A stretch of DNA of 64,000 bases, from contig NZ_CANMSY010000007.1 in the NCBI RefSeq assembly GCF_947500705.1, positions 1 through 64,000 of the forward strand, given 5' to 3'. Positions 8,967 to 18,059 of the stretch are shown piece after piece. This DNA comes from an uncultured Brachybacterium sp. GTDB taxonomy: Bacteria; Actinomycetota; Actinomycetes; Actinomycetales; Dermabacteraceae. Numbering within the stretch: position 1 is the stretch's first letter; each line of letters starts with the position of its first letter. The notes beneath the pieces are model-generated. The model did no database searches. It was not told the origin of the DNA and saw only the letters and a program-made list of their open reading frames with translations. The position numbers and the translations under genes were made by a program.

Positions 8967-9370
8967 CCTCATCGGTGTACCTGATCGGCCTGCTGATCCC
9001 GGCCGTCTGCATGGGGCTGCTGGACCGACGCTTCGGGCTGGCCCTCTGGCGCGCGCCGCGCCGCACCCTCCTGGTGCTCGCCCTGGGCATCGGATATTTC
9101 CTGCTGTGGGACCTCGCCGCGATCGCGGCCGGACACTACGGGATGGGACAGAGCACGCTGATGACCGGGATCATGCTCGCCCCCGAGCTGCCGCTCGAGG
9201 AGCTCGTGTTCGTCACCTTCCTGTGCTACTTCACCCTCGTCATGTGGGGACTCCTGGCGAGGCTGGGCAGCGGCCCCCGCGGCCCCCGCGGCCCCCGCGG
9301 CCCCCGCGACTCCGCCCGGCGCTCGGCCCCGTCGGCCCCGTCGGCCACGACCCTCGAGGAGGAGCGATGA
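8963..9370 (+). CDS. crtYe: C50 carotenoid cyclase subunit, CrtYe/CrtYg type
   Basis: A 135-residue membrane protein with three hydrophobic segments and the lycopene-cyclase-domain motif ELPLEELVFVTFLCYF near residues 74-89. Actinobacterial C50 cyclases are heterodimers of two such small proteins. The C-terminal tail is unusual: four in-frame Gly-Pro-Arg repeats encoded by a perfect 9-nt tandem repeat, then a Ser/Ala-rich end. Sequence alone cannot tell the epsilon type (decaprenoxanthin, YeYf) from the gamma type (sarcinaxanthin, YgYh). Confidence 0.88.
   Translation: MTSSVYLIGLLIPAVCMGLLDRRFGLALWRAPRRTLLVLALGIGYFLLWDLAAIAAGHYGMGQSTLMTGIMLAPELPLEELVFVTFLCYFTLVMWGLLARLGSGPRGPRGPRGPRDSARRSAPSAPSATTLEEER
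9272..9307 (+). repeat. four perfect 9-nt tandem repeats inside crtYe
   Basis: The unit GGCCCCCGC is repeated four times without a mismatch and encodes Gly-Pro-Arg four times in the cytoplasmic tail of the cyclase subunit. Such a repeat could change copy number without breaking frame. Confidence 0.85.
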
Positions 9371-9675
9371 GCTACGCGGCCCTCGCCGGCCTGTTCCTGA
9401 TCGGCCCCGTGCTCACCACCGCCCTGGCGCTGATGCTCCGTCGTCCCAGCCGCCGCTGGTGGCTGCTCACGGGCGGGACCATCGCTGTGCTCCTGGTGAT
9501 GACGGTGCTGTTCGATTCGCTGATGATCGCGGTCGATCTGTTCCGCTTCGAGGAGTCGCTGCTGCTGGGCTGGAGGATCGGGCTGGCCCCGGTGGAGGAC
9601 CTCGCCTGGCCCCTCGCGGCCGGGCTGCTGCTGCCCTCGCTGTGGCTGCTGCTGACCCCGGAGCGCGAACGATGA
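9367..9675 (+). CDS. crtYf: C50 carotenoid cyclase subunit, CrtYf/CrtYh type
   Basis: A 102-residue membrane protein with three hydrophobic segments and the paired-subunit motif APVEDLAWPLAAGLLLP near residues 75-91, which corresponds to the PxE(E/D) motif of its partner. It forms the heterodimeric cyclase with the preceding protein and closes the rings of the C50 chain. It is linked to crtYe and crtEb by ATGA overlaps. Confidence 0.88.
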   Translation: MSYAALAGLFLIGPVLTTALALMLRRPSRRWWLLTGGTIAVLLVMTVLFDSLMIAVDLFRFEESLLLGWRIGLAPVEDLAWPLAAGLLLPSLWLLLTPERER

Positions 9676-10556
9676 GCGCCGTGGCCTCCGCGCCCGGTGC
9701 TGCGCGCCAGCTGCTGGCCTCCTCACGCCCTCTGAGCTGGGTCAACACCGCCTATCCCTTCGCGGCCGCGTACCTCCTGGCCGGCGGCGGTGTGGATCTC
9801 CCCCTGGTGGTCGGCACGTTGTTCTTCCTGGTGCCCTACAACCTGCTGATGTACGGCGTGAACGATGTGTTCGACCACGAGTCGGACCTCCGAAACCCCC
9901 GCAAGGGCGGGATCGAGGGCATCGTCCTGGACCGCCGCTGGCACGCGGTGACGCTCTGGTCGGCGGGGCTGCTCGCGCTGCCGTTCGTGGTGGCGCTGCT
10001 GTTGTGGGGCGGGCTGGCGTCTGCGGTGGTGCTGGTGATAGTGGTGGCGGCGGTGGTCGGCTATTCCGCGCCGGGGCTGCGGCTGAAGGAGCGGCCGGTG
10101 CTGGACTCGATCACCTCCTCCCTCCATTTCATGGGTCCTGCAGCGTTCGGACTGGCGCTGACCGGGGCACCGGTGGGACTGACCGCTGCGGCGAGCCTCG
10201 CAGCATTCTTCCTGTGGGGCATGGCCTCCCACGCCTTCGGCGCGGTCCAGGACGTCCAGCCCGATCGGGCCGCAGGCATCGGCTCGATCGCGACCGTGAT
10301 CGGGGCGGCGGCGACGGTGCGGCTCTCGATCGGGCTGTACGCCGCAGCCGGGGTGACGATGCTGCTGGCCGGCTGGCCGGCCATGCTCGCGGGGCTGCTC
10401 GTGCTCCCCTATCTCCTCAGCACCTGGCCCTTCCGCTCGCTGCCGGACGAGCAGGCCGAGCAGGCGAACCGGGGCTGGCGCCGGTTCTTATGGTTGAACC
10501 TGGTCACCGGGTTCCTGCTCACCCAGCTGCTGATCGGGATCGCGCTCACCCGCTGA
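9672..10556 (+). CDS. crtEb: lycopene elongase, UbiA family
   Basis: A 294-residue UbiA-type membrane prenyltransferase. The first aspartate motif NDVFDHESD is near residues 64-72 and the second, DVQPDRAAG, near 197-205. It adds two C5 units to lycopene, giving the acyclic C50 carotenoid that CrtYe/Yf cyclise. About eight transmembrane segments are visible. It is the last gene of the operon, with a GC-rich palindrome shortly after its stop. Presence of this gene with paired small cyclases is what identifies the pigment as C50 rather than C40. Confidence 0.93.
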   Translation: MSAVASAPGAARQLLASSRPLSWVNTAYPFAAAYLLAGGGVDLPLVVGTLFFLVPYNLLMYGVNDVFDHESDLRNPRKGGIEGIVLDRRWHAVTLWSAGLLALPFVVALLLWGGLASAVVLVIVVAAVVGYSAPGLRLKERPVLDSITSSLHFMGPAAFGLALTGAPVGLTAAASLAAFFLWGMASHAFGAVQDVQPDRAAGIGSIATVIGAAATVRLSIGLYAAAGVTMLLAGWPAMLAGLLVLPYLLSTWPFRSLPDEQAEQANRGWRRFLWLNLVTGFLLTQLLIGIALTR

Positions 10557-10598
10557 CCGCGCCCGCACGAGCGCGACGATGCCCGATGATGGCACCGT

Positions 10599-10612
10599 GC
10601 CCCGGCCGGGGC
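10599..10612. terminator. 14-bp GC palindrome after the crt operon
   Basis: GCCCCGGCCGGGGC is a perfect palindrome 43 nt after the crtEb stop and 25 nt before the next start codon. It may end the pigment transcript or serve as a protein-binding site. There is no T-tract. Confidence 0.35.
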
Positions 10613-10636
10613 GCCGCCGCGAGAACAGGAGCCGAG

Positions 10637-11398
10637 ATGAGATGTGCACTGGTCACCGGAGCCTCCCGAGGGATCGGCCGGGCCACCGCGATCACTCTGA
10701 GCGAGCGCGGGGAACGAGTGGCCGTGCACTACGGCACGGATCGGGAGGCGGCGGAGGAGACCCTCGCGCTGCTCCACGGCACAGGCCACGCACTGGTGGG
10801 CGGGGATCTCTCCGATCCGGCGACCGCACAGCGGGTGGTCGAGGAGTCCGAGGGTGCGCTGGGGCAGATCGACATCCTGGTCAACAACGCCGGGATCGCC
10901 CCCGGCACGGGCACCGACCACCGCGTGGCGGAGATCGACTACGCCACCTGGCAGCAGCGCTTCACCCGGATGCTCGACGTCGATCTCACCGCGCCCGCGA
11001 ACCTGTCCTACCTGGTCGCCCGCTCGCTGATCTCTCGCGAGGCACCCGGAGTGATCGTGAACGTCGGTTCCCGCGGCGCGTTCCGCGGCGAGAGGGACGC
11101 CCCCGGCTACGCCGCGGCGAAGGCCGGGCTGCACGCCCTGGGCCAGTCCCTTTCCCTCGCCCTCGCGCCGCACGGCATCGCCGTCGCGTCGGTCGCCCCG
11201 GGATTCATCGGCACCGAGCGCCAGCGACCGAAGCTCGAGGGCGATGGCGGGGACGCCCTGAGGGCGCAGAGCCCGTTCGGACGGGTGGGCACAGCCGAGG
11301 AGGTCGCCGCCGCGATCCTCTACCTCACCTCCCCTGCCGCGCAGTGGGCCTCCGGCACGATCCTCGATCTCAACGGCGCCTCGCACCTGCGCACCTGA
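10637..11398 (+). CDS. FabG-like short-chain dehydrogenase/reductase
   Basis: A 253-residue classical SDR. The coenzyme motif TGASRGIG is at residues 7-14, NNAG near 85-88, the catalytic Ser in NVGSRGAF near 138 and the YxxxK pair in GYAAAKAG near 154-158. The Arg directly after the glycine motif and the lack of an acidic residue at the end of beta 2 suggest NADP(H). The start is supported by AGGAG about 6 nt upstream. It is separated from crtEb by 80 nt with a palindrome between, so it may be its own unit. The substrate is unknown; 3-oxoacyl reductase or sugar/alcohol oxidoreductase are both possible. Confidence 0.85.
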   Translation: MRCALVTGASRGIGRATAITLSERGERVAVHYGTDREAAEETLALLHGTGHALVGGDLSDPATAQRVVEESEGALGQIDILVNNAGIAPGTGTDHRVAEIDYATWQQRFTRMLDVDLTAPANLSYLVARSLISREAPGVIVNVGSRGAFRGERDAPGYAAAKAGLHALGQSLSLALAPHGIAVASVAPGFIGTERQRPKLEGDGGDALRAQSPFGRVGTAEEVAAAILYLTSPAAQWASGTILDLNGASHLRT

Positions 11399-11408
11399 GC
11401 CATCAGTC

Positions 11409-11448
11409 ATCACCGGCATCCGGCATCCGGCATCCGGCCTCCGGTGAT
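11409..11448. terminator. hairpin whose loop is a 7-nt tandem repeat
   Basis: ATCACCGG and CCGGTGAT form an 8-bp inverted repeat 10 nt after the SDR stop. The loop is built of CCGGCAT units (three perfect, one with a single change, from 11413 on). It may terminate the SDR transcript and also marks the junction with the truncated permease that follows. Confidence 0.55.
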
Positions 11449-11518
11449 CGGACCAGGGGCGCGGCCGGAGCTCGACACTCCTGCCGCCCTCCCCGGCCGC
11501 GCAGACCTGGGATCTATC

Positions 11519-11971
11519 ATGTGCGACGCGACGTTCGGGATTCCGCTGGTGGGCACCCGCATCGGGCTGATCATCACCTACCTGACGTTCTCGCTGCCCT
11601 TCGCGATCTGGATGCTGGTGGGCTACTTCGACGGCATCCCGCGGGAGCTCGACCAGGCCGGGAAGATGGACGGCGCCAGCAACCTCACGATCCTGCTGCG
11701 CATCATCCTGCCCGCGGCCCGTCCCGGGATCGTGGCCGTGGCGATCTACGCCTTCATGACCGCGTGGGGCGAGGTGCTGTTCGCCTCCGTGCTGACCACG
11801 GAGGACACGCGCACCCTGGCGGTGGGCCTGCGGCAATACGCCACCCAGACCAACGTCTACTGGAACCAGGTCCTCGCCGCCTCGCTCGCGGTATCGATCC
11901 CGGTGGTCGTCGGCTTCCTCATGATGCAGAAGAACTTCGTCGCAGGCCTGACCGCCGGCGCCGTGAAGTGA
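11519..11971 (+). pseudogene. 5'-truncated sugar ABC permease (MalG type)
   Basis: Residues similar to the family begin near 11530, at GLIITYLTFSLPFAIWML, and run to the normal C-terminus. The cytoplasmic EAA loop is intact (GIPRELDQAGKMDGASN). MalG-type permeases are about 280 residues, whereas only about 145 remain, so the first half with the initial membrane segments is missing. Upstream in-frame sequence is unrelated. An ATG at 11519 could start a short product but has no good ribosome-binding site. The importer that would have supplied the isomerase and dehydrogenase downstream has therefore been lost by deletion, with the boundary close to the 7-nt repeat cluster. Confidence 0.8.
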
Positions 11972-12045
11972 CCCGGTGTGCGGCCCGTTCCGGCCCGCAC
12001 CACCCACGACCCCTCCGACCCGCCTCGACCCCTCGAAGGAACCCC

Positions 12046-12780
12046 ATGCAGATCTCCGTCCAGATGTACAGCGTGCGCGAGGCCCTCGCCGCCGATTTCC
12101 AGGGCACCGTCGCCCGCCTGGTCGAGCTCGGCCTCACCCACGCCGAGCCGTACCACCTGCTCGAATACCGCGACGAACTGGTGCAGGCCCGCGAGCACCA
12201 CGCGATCGACTTCCCCAGCGCCCACCAGTCCTTCCTGGGTGACGTGGACTTCGCCGAGGTGCTCGAGGCCGCCCAGGCCGTCGGCGTGCAGTATCTGGTG
12301 GACCCGTTCTGGAACCCCGAGGACTGGACCGACGCGGGACGCGTGCGCGCCCTGGCGGCGACCTTGAACGAGCGGGCCGCGGCCGCCGCGGGCACCGGCA
12401 TCCGCGTCGGCTATCACAACCACCACTTCGAGCTCGCCTCCCAGCTCGAGGGGCGCAGCGCCCTGGAGCTCTTCGCGAGCGAGCTGGACCCGCAGGTCGT
12501 CCTCGAGATCGACACCTACTGGGCGGCGGTGGGCGGGGCCGACGTCCCCACCCTGCTGGGCACCCTCGGCGAGCGCGTGCAGCTGGTGCACCTCAAGGAT
12601 GGCGACCTCTCCGAGGATCCCGCCGCGCAGCTGCCGCTGGGCGAGGGGAAGATGCCGCTGGCCCAGACCCTGGACGCCTCCTCGCAGGTCGCCTACGGCG
12701 TGATCGAGTTCGACGACTACGCGGGAGACATGTTCGAGGGCATCGCGGCCTCGATCTCCCATCTGCGCTCCCACCTCTGA
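12046..12780 (+). CDS. sugar phosphate isomerase/epimerase, xylose isomerase-like TIM barrel
   Basis: A 244-residue AP-endonuclease-2/xylose-isomerase-type TIM barrel. Likely metal and substrate ligands are seen in GYHNHHFE (about residues 122-129), the EIDTYW stretch near 151 and HLKDGD near 180. GAAGGA lies 7 nt before the ATG. Members of this group act on keto-sugars and cyclitols, for example in inositol breakdown. It is followed 51 nt later by a Gfo/Idh dehydrogenase, a common pairing for oxidation then isomerisation of a sugar or cyclitol. The transporter that preceded it is truncated, so the pathway may now depend on another uptake route. Confidence 0.85.
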   Translation: MQISVQMYSVREALAADFQGTVARLVELGLTHAEPYHLLEYRDELVQAREHHAIDFPSAHQSFLGDVDFAEVLEAAQAVGVQYLVDPFWNPEDWTDAGRVRALAATLNERAAAAAGTGIRVGYHNHHFELASQLEGRSALELFASELDPQVVLEIDTYWAAVGGADVPTLLGTLGERVQLVHLKDGDLSEDPAAQLPLGEGKMPLAQTLDASSQVAYGVIEFDDYAGDMFEGIAASISHLRSHL

Positions 12781-12831
12781 CCTGACGCGCATCCCGAACC
12801 TCTGACCTCCACCATCATCAAGGGACCCACC

Positions 12832-13968
12832 ATGACCTCTCAGCACGCCTCCGGCCCCGTCGGGATCGGCATCATCGGCGCCGGCACCATCTCGGCCGAG
12901 TACCTCACCCACCTCACCTCCTTCCCCGACGTCGCGGTGCACATCATCGGTGACCTCTTCCCCGAGGCCGCCGCCGCTCGCGCCGCGGAGTTCGGCGTGC
13001 CCGCCTCCGGCAGCGCCGAGGACGTGCTCGCCCATCCGGAGGTCGAGATCGTGGTGAACCTGACCATCCCCACCGCGCATGCGGCGGTCTCCCGGGCGAT
13101 CGTCGCCGCCGGCAGGCACGTGTGGACCGAGAAGCCGATCACCACCGTCCCGGCCGACGCGAAGGCGCTGCTCGAGGCGGCCGGCGCAGCGGGCGTGCGC
13201 GTGGGCGGCGCCCCGGACACCGTGCTCGGCGCCGGGATCCAGACCGCGCTGCGCACCCTGCGCGATGGCGCGATCGGCGCACCGGCCAGCGCCCTGACCC
13301 TGTTCCAGTCCCCCGGGCCCGAGTCCTGGCACCCCAACCCCGCCTTCCTGTTCCAGGAGGGGGCTGGACCGCTCTACGACATCGCCCCGTACTACGCGAC
13401 CACCCTGGTGCTCGCCCTGGGGCCGGTGGCTTCGGTCAGCGCCGTCGGCTCGAAGGCTCGCGAGCAGCGCACCATCGGCTCGGGCCCCAAGGCCGGCGAG
13501 GTCTTCGACGTCACCGTGCCCACGCAGGTCGCGGCGCTGCTGCGCTTCGAATCCGGGCAGAACGCCACCGTGCTGCTGAGCTTCGACTCCCCGCACTCGC
13601 GCACCGGTTTCGTCGAGGTCTACGGCACCGAGGCGACTCTCGCCTTCCCCGACCCCAACGTCTTCGACGGGGACTCGGCGCTCACCCAGTACCGCGGCCA
13701 GGAGTCCACGCCCGTGCCCGCCACCGGGGCGACCACCGGCCGCGGCCTGGGCGTGCTGGAGATGGCCCGTGCGATCCGGGCCGGCGTTCCCCACCGGGCG
13801 CAGGGCGAGATCGCGGCGCACGTGCTGGACATCATGGTGGGGATCGAGACCGCCATCACCGAGAGCACCATCGTGCAGATCGATTCGACCTTCACCGAGG
13901 TGGAGCCGATGCCCGCCGATTTCGATCCCTTCGCCGCGACACTGGCAGGGGTTCCCGCCACCGTCTGA
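12832..13968 (+). CDS. Gfo/Idh/MocA-family oxidoreductase
   Basis: A 378-residue NAD(P)-dependent sugar or cyclitol dehydrogenase. The Rossmann motif GIGIIGAGTIS is near residues 10-20, the EKP motif carrying the conserved lysine near residues 101-103 (WTEKPIT), and a second, beta-sheet domain follows. AAGGGA precedes the start. Together with the isomerase upstream it forms a two-enzyme catabolic unit. The substrate is unknown; inositol-like compounds or rare sugars are typical. A strong stem-loop follows the gene. Confidence 0.85.
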   Translation: MTSQHASGPVGIGIIGAGTISAEYLTHLTSFPDVAVHIIGDLFPEAAAARAAEFGVPASGSAEDVLAHPEVEIVVNLTIPTAHAAVSRAIVAAGRHVWTEKPITTVPADAKALLEAAGAAGVRVGGAPDTVLGAGIQTALRTLRDGAIGAPASALTLFQSPGPESWHPNPAFLFQEGAGPLYDIAPYYATTLVLALGPVASVSAVGSKAREQRTIGSGPKAGEVFDVTVPTQVAALLRFESGQNATVLLSFDSPHSRTGFVEVYGTEATLAFPDPNVFDGDSALTQYRGQESTPVPATGATTGRGLGVLEMARAIRAGVPHRAQGEIAAHVLDIMVGIETAITESTIVQIDSTFTEVEPMPADFDPFAATLAGVPATV

Positions 13969-14022
13969 GAGCCGGGCGGCGCTCCGCGTCGCGCGTCTGC
14001 ACGCCACCTTGGCGCACCCGCC

Positions 14023-14061
14023 CCTCGAGGGCCGTCCCCACGCCGGGGCCGGCCCTCGAGG
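14023..14061. terminator. bidirectional 16-bp stem-loop
   Basis: A 12-bp perfect outer stem (14023-14034 with 14050-14061), one T/C mismatch, then CCCC/GGGG around a 5-nt loop. It lies between the convergent Gfo/Idh and nucleoside transporter genes and has no T-tract. The rest of 13969-14260 shows nothing else. Confidence 0.75.
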
Positions 14062-14260
14062 CGTTCCAGGCGGGGCTGCTCTCCGGCCCGGCGTCCGTCC
14101 GCAGCCGACGTCCCCCCGGTGGGCCGCGTCTCTGCCGGAACGCACTCCGCCCCCGCGCCCCTCTGCGGGTCCTCTCCAGCACCGACCTCGTGGCCGCTGG
14201 GACGTTCTGAGCCGCGCCGCTCCTCACAGGGGCCAACTGCCGGTTCTCACCGCTGAGCAG

Positions 14261-15487
14261 TCAGCCGATCAGCACCCCCGCTATCGCGGCGCTCATGAGG
14301 TTGGCGAGGGTGCCGGCGAGGATCGCCTTCAGGCCGAGCTGCGCGATCTCCGAGCGCCTGCTGGGCGCCAGTCCGCCGAGTCCGCCGAGCAGGATGCCCA
14401 GCGAGCTCAGGTTCGCGAAGCCCGTCAGCGCGAAGCTGGTGATCGCGGCGGTCTTGGGGCTGAAGGACTCGATCTGCGGGCCGAAGCCGGCGAAGGCCAC
14501 GAACTCATTGACCACGACCTTCTGACCCACGAAGCTGCCCGAGGCCACCGCCTCATGCCACGGCACGCCGATCATCGCCATGATCGGGGCGAACACCCAG
14601 CCCAGGATCTGTTCGAAGGTGAGGTCACCCGCGCCGAACCAACCGCCGACCACGCCGATCAGCAGGTTGATCAGGGCGATGAGGGAGATGAAGGCCAGCA
14701 GCATGGCGCCCACGTTGAGGGCGAGCTTCAACCCGTCGGCCGCACCACCGGCGGCGGCGTCGATGACGTTGGTGTAGGACAGCTCGCCGTCCTCCTCACG
14801 CCCGGCGGCTTCGGCGTCGGGTCCGAGGTCGGCCTCGGCGCCGGGGTTGTCGGCGTCGGCGGTCGTCGTCGCGGCGGTCGTCGTGCCGGCGTCCGAGTTG
14901 CCTGCCGCACTGTCGTTCGCAGCGGTTCCGGCCCGCCCCTTCGAGGCGTGGCTGGTGGTGGCGACCATCGCCGCCTCGCGGGCGACGGCGTCAGGATCGT
15001 CCTCCGGGATGAGGATCTTGGCCATCAGCAGGGCACCCGGCGCCGCCATGAAGCTCGCCGCGATGAGGTACTCCAGCGGGGCACCGAGCAGCGAATAGCC
15101 CACCAGCACGGAGCCGGCGACGGTGGTCAGGCCGCCCACCATCACCGCGAACAGGCCGGATCGGGAGAGCTCCTTGAGGTAGGGGCGGATCACGAGCGGG
15201 GCCTCGGTCTGTCCCACGAAGATGTTCGCGGCGGCATTGACGGACTCGGCGTAGCCGGTGCCGAGCGCCTTCCCCAGCGCACCGCCGAGCCAGTGGACCA
15301 CCTTCGGCAGGATCTTCCAGTGGTAGAGCACCGCGGTGAGCGATGCGAAGAAGACGATCACCGGCAGCACCTGGAGTGCGAAGATGCTGCCCTCCGCCTC
15401 CAGAGGCAGCAGACCTCCGAAGAGAAAGGCGATGCCTTCGCCGGAGGTGTCGATGACGGCCTGGAAGCCGGCGGAGACCTTCTCCAA
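14261..15487 (-). pseudogene. concentrative nucleoside transporter (NupC family), 5'-truncated
   Basis: The 408-codon frame matches CNT transporters from the GxxFLFG segment onward. The nucleobase-binding motif GQTEAPL (about residues 92-98) and the later VNEFVAF motif are intact. CNT proteins normally have about 55-60 further N-terminal residues with one or two membrane helices. Here the only start is a TTG directly at the homology edge, and the upstream codons are unrelated and soon reach a stop. A 60-residue Ala/Thr/Asp-rich hydrophilic insert lies around residues 175-240. Either the protein works without its first helices or, more likely, the gene is broken at its 5' end. Confidence 0.75.
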
Positions 15488-15716
15488 CGCCCACTGGCCC
15501 GGTAAACAGGGCGAGGTCGTGCGCCAGTCTAGGGGTGATGCACACGGAGGGGCCGATCACGTGGACGGACCTGACCGGGATCGACAGACCGCGATCCCCG
15601 GCTGCGGTGTCCCCATGGATCACCCCGGCACTTGCATGTGCCCGCGACCGCCGCAGCACTCCCGGACGACGCCCTGGTGGGCGAGGGACATGGAGCGCCA
15701 GTTGGAGCTCACCGGA

Positions 15717-16625
15717 TCACTGCTTGCGCAGTTGCAGCGGGCCCTGCCCTCTCCAGCGGGCACGCAGCGCGTCCGCGACCCCGTGCAAGCAGGCGGTGAT
15801 GTCGTCGGTGTGCGTACCGATCACCCGGACGGAGAGACCGGGCCCACCGGTGCAGGTGGCCGCGAAGCGCAGGGGCTGCGAGGCTGCTGCGGCCCGTTCC
15901 GCGAGGACCTGTCGGACCAGCGCGAGCACCTCGTCGTCGATACGGGCATCGATCGCGGTGAGCGTTCCCAGATGCGTCATGTCCTCCAGGAACAGCAGCG
16001 AATCCGCTTCGTGGGAATGCGACCCGGGCCGCACCAGCAGGTTGTCGAGCAGCACCGGTCGGCCGCCGACGCTGATCGCGGAGCGGAGGCGCACCTCGTC
16101 GTACTCGAACAGGCCCCGGTCAGGGGACCACCCGGGGGTGATGATCTCGGTGGAGAGGAACGTGGCGGTCGGATCCATCGAGACCCGCAGATGCTGGTGG
16201 TAGGTGGCGTCCCGGAACGGGATCACCTGGGATGGCAGGTACTCGAGCACCGCCCCCGCCCCCAGGGACACATTGACCTCCTGCAGGCAGTAGTCTCCCG
16301 GCGTCTTGTACACGGTCGTGGCCGACTGGTCGGTCAGCAGCAGCGAGGCGTCCTCGTCCAGATGGACGTCGATCCGGTAGTCGTCACCTCCGAAGTAGCC
16401 CCCTCCCGGATTGATCATCGTCAGGAACGCCTGTCCCGACCCATCGAGATAGTGGGGGCGGATCACCCGCAGGAAGCCGCTGTGCGACTGGCGACGCACG
16501 TACGACCTCGAATCCTGCACCGCGACGTCCAGACCGAGCTGACCGCGCAGGTCCCGCAGGTCCCACAGCCGCGGAGGCAGCGAGGCGGAATCGATCAGCT
16601 CGGCCGGGAGCGCGAGGGTGCTCAT
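15717..16625 (-). CDS. ureD: urease accessory protein UreD
   Basis: A 302-residue UreD/UreH protein that binds apo-urease and, with UreF and UreG, allows nickel to reach the active site. Family features include the [16 protein letters not shown] stretch, followed by [15 protein letters not shown] and [14 protein letters not shown]. The start at 16625 gives an ATGA overlap with ureG. It is the last gene of the urease operon, and the truncated nucleoside transporter lies 230 nt downstream. Confidence 0.93.
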   Translation of the reverse strand: MSTLALPAELIDSASLPPRLWDLRDLRGQLGLDVAVQDSRSYVRRQSHSGFLRVIRPHYLDGSGQAFLTMINPGGGYFGGDDYRIDVHLDEDASLLLTDQSATTVYKTPGDYCLQEVNVSLGAGAVLEYLPSQVIPFRDATYHQHLRVSMDPTATFLSTEIITPGWSPDRGLFEYDEVRLRSAISVGGRPVLLDNLLVRPGSHSHEADSLLFLEDMTHLGTLTAIDARIDDEVLALVRQVLAERAAAASQPLRFAATCTGGPGLSVRVIGTHTDDITACLHGVADALRARWRGQGPLQLRKQ

Positions 16626-17239
16626 GAGACGGCGAGGTCCTGCATGAGCACGTCGCGGCGGATCCACTCCAGCACCGTGGGCAGCCCCTCATCGGTCTTG
16701 AGGTTCGTGAACACGAAGGGCTTCTCCCCGCGGAACTCCTCGGAATCGGCCTTCATGACGGACAGATCAGCACCCACGTAGGGGGCGAGATCCATCTTGT
16801 TGATGACGAAGAGGTCCGATTTGATCATCCCCTGACCGGCCTTGCGGGGGATCTTCTCGCCCTGGGCGACGTCGATGATGTAGATGGAGAAGTCGACCAG
16901 CTCCGGGCTGAACGTCGCGGAGAGGTTGTCGCCACCGGACTCGATGAACACGATGTCCAGATCAGGGAACCGCTGAGCGAGCCGCTCGTAGGCATCATCG
17001 TTCATCGACGTGTCCTCGCGGATGGCGGTGTGCGGGCAGCCACCGGTCTCCAGCCCGATGATCCGCTCGACCGGCAGTACGCCGTTGCGGGCGAGGATCT
17101 TCGCGTCCTCGATGGTGTAGATGTCGTTGGTGATCACGGCCATGGAGACCTCGCTGTCGAGCGCACGGGTGATGCGCTCGATGAGCTGGGTCTTGCCGGA
17201 GCCGACGGGGCCGCCGACGCCGATCTTGATGGGAGCCAT
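16622..17239 (-). CDS. ureG: urease accessory GTPase UreG
   Basis: A 205-residue SIMIBI GTPase that powers nickel insertion into urease. The P-loop GPVGSGKT is at residues 10-17, the invariant metal-binding Cys-Pro-His motif in [11 protein letters not shown] near 66-76, the ESGGDNLSA motif near 100, and the guanine-specificity NKMD near 147-150. Length and motifs are typical. It overlaps ureD by ATGA and lies 100 nt after ureF. Confidence 0.96.
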   Translation of the reverse strand: MAPIKIGVGGPVGSGKTQLIERITRALDSEVSMAVITNDIYTIEDAKILARNGVLPVERIIGLETGGCPHTAIREDTSMNDDAYERLAQRFPDLDIVFIESGGDNLSATFSPELVDFSIYIIDVAQGEKIPRKAGQGMIKSDLFVINKMDLAPYVGADLSVMKADSEEFRGEKPFVFTNLKTDEGLPTVLEWIRRDVLMQDLAVS

Positions 17240-17339
17240 GGTGAGGGTCCTCTCTGTGGTGACGATTGCTGTAGTGACGAGGGTGCGGTGGTGACGATGG
17301 TGCGGTCGGGGTGGTCCGGTGACATCGGGGGACGCGACG

Positions 17340-18059
17340 TCAGGACATGAACATGCGTGAGCGCTGCGTCTCGTGATGCATCTGGGCGAGCTCGAGCGCC
17401 GGCGGTGCCGCGCCCAGGTCGACGCGTTCCAGGTGCATCACCTCCTCGACGGTCTCCGAGATCACGGCGTGGGTACCGGCCAGGATCCGCTGACCGGCGT
17501 CCTGCCCGATCGGGATCCCGCGGATCGCGTTCTGGGTGATCGACGTGGTCAGCTGCATCAGGAAGGCACGCACCACGAGCTCGGGCGGGACGTCGAGATG
17601 ACTCACGGCCAGGCCGAAGACGATCGCCGGTGAGCCGGCCAGTCGCCCCGCCTCGATGGCGGAGATGTATTCCGCTGCGGTCAGGGCGTCGGGGACCACG
17701 TGGCGCACGATCCTGCCCATCCGCTTTCCCATCGAGGTGTTCGCCGCGCGGATCTGCGCCGGGATCAGGGAGACGTGCATGAGCACATCGAGCTCCGCGA
17801 CCTCCCCTGCCACGTCCTCCCCCGTACGGCTGCGCAGTTCGAGCTGCGCGGCGAGCCGGGCGGCCAGGCCCTCGTTGTGCGCGGTCTGGCGGACGTAGGA
17901 GTGCAGCCAGCGCTCGAAGCTGTCCGGGCCGTCGACGATGCCGCGCAGGAGGTAGTCCTCCAACCCGAAGGAATGACTGAAGCCGCCGGTGGGCAGGGCC
18001 GAGTCGGTCAGGTGCAGCAGAACGAGCTGCGCGCGGCCACTAATGGGTGTGTTCGGCAT
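17340..18059 (-). CDS. ureF: urease accessory protein UreF
   Basis: A 239-residue all-helical UreF protein, which bridges UreD and the UreG dimer in the activation complex. The family motif [16 protein letters not shown] is near residues 18-33, and conserved segments [12 protein letters not shown] and SPAIVFGLA follow. The Met at 18059 is chosen over an upstream in-frame Met because it matches the family length; it overlaps the 3' end of ureE by 20 nt, suggesting coupling. Confidence 0.93.
   Translation of the reverse strand: MPNTPISGRAQLVLLHLTDSALPTGGFSHSFGLEDYLLRGIVDGPDSFERWLHSYVRQTAHNEGLAARLAAQLELRSRTGEDVAGEVAELDVLMHVSLIPAQIRAANTSMGKRMGRIVRHVVPDALTAAEYISAIEAGRLAGSPAIVFGLAVSHLDVPPELVVRAFLMQLTTSITQNAIRGIPIGQDAGQRILAGTHAVISETVEEVMHLERVDLGAAPPALELAQMHHETQRSRMFMS

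Noticed and set aside
10579-12780. 733-codon frame seeming to fuse a new protein to the TIM-barrel isomerase
   Set aside because: The first 489 codons are an Arg/Gly-rich out-of-phase reading of the SDR and permease fragment; the real gene starts at 12046 with a good ribosome-binding site.
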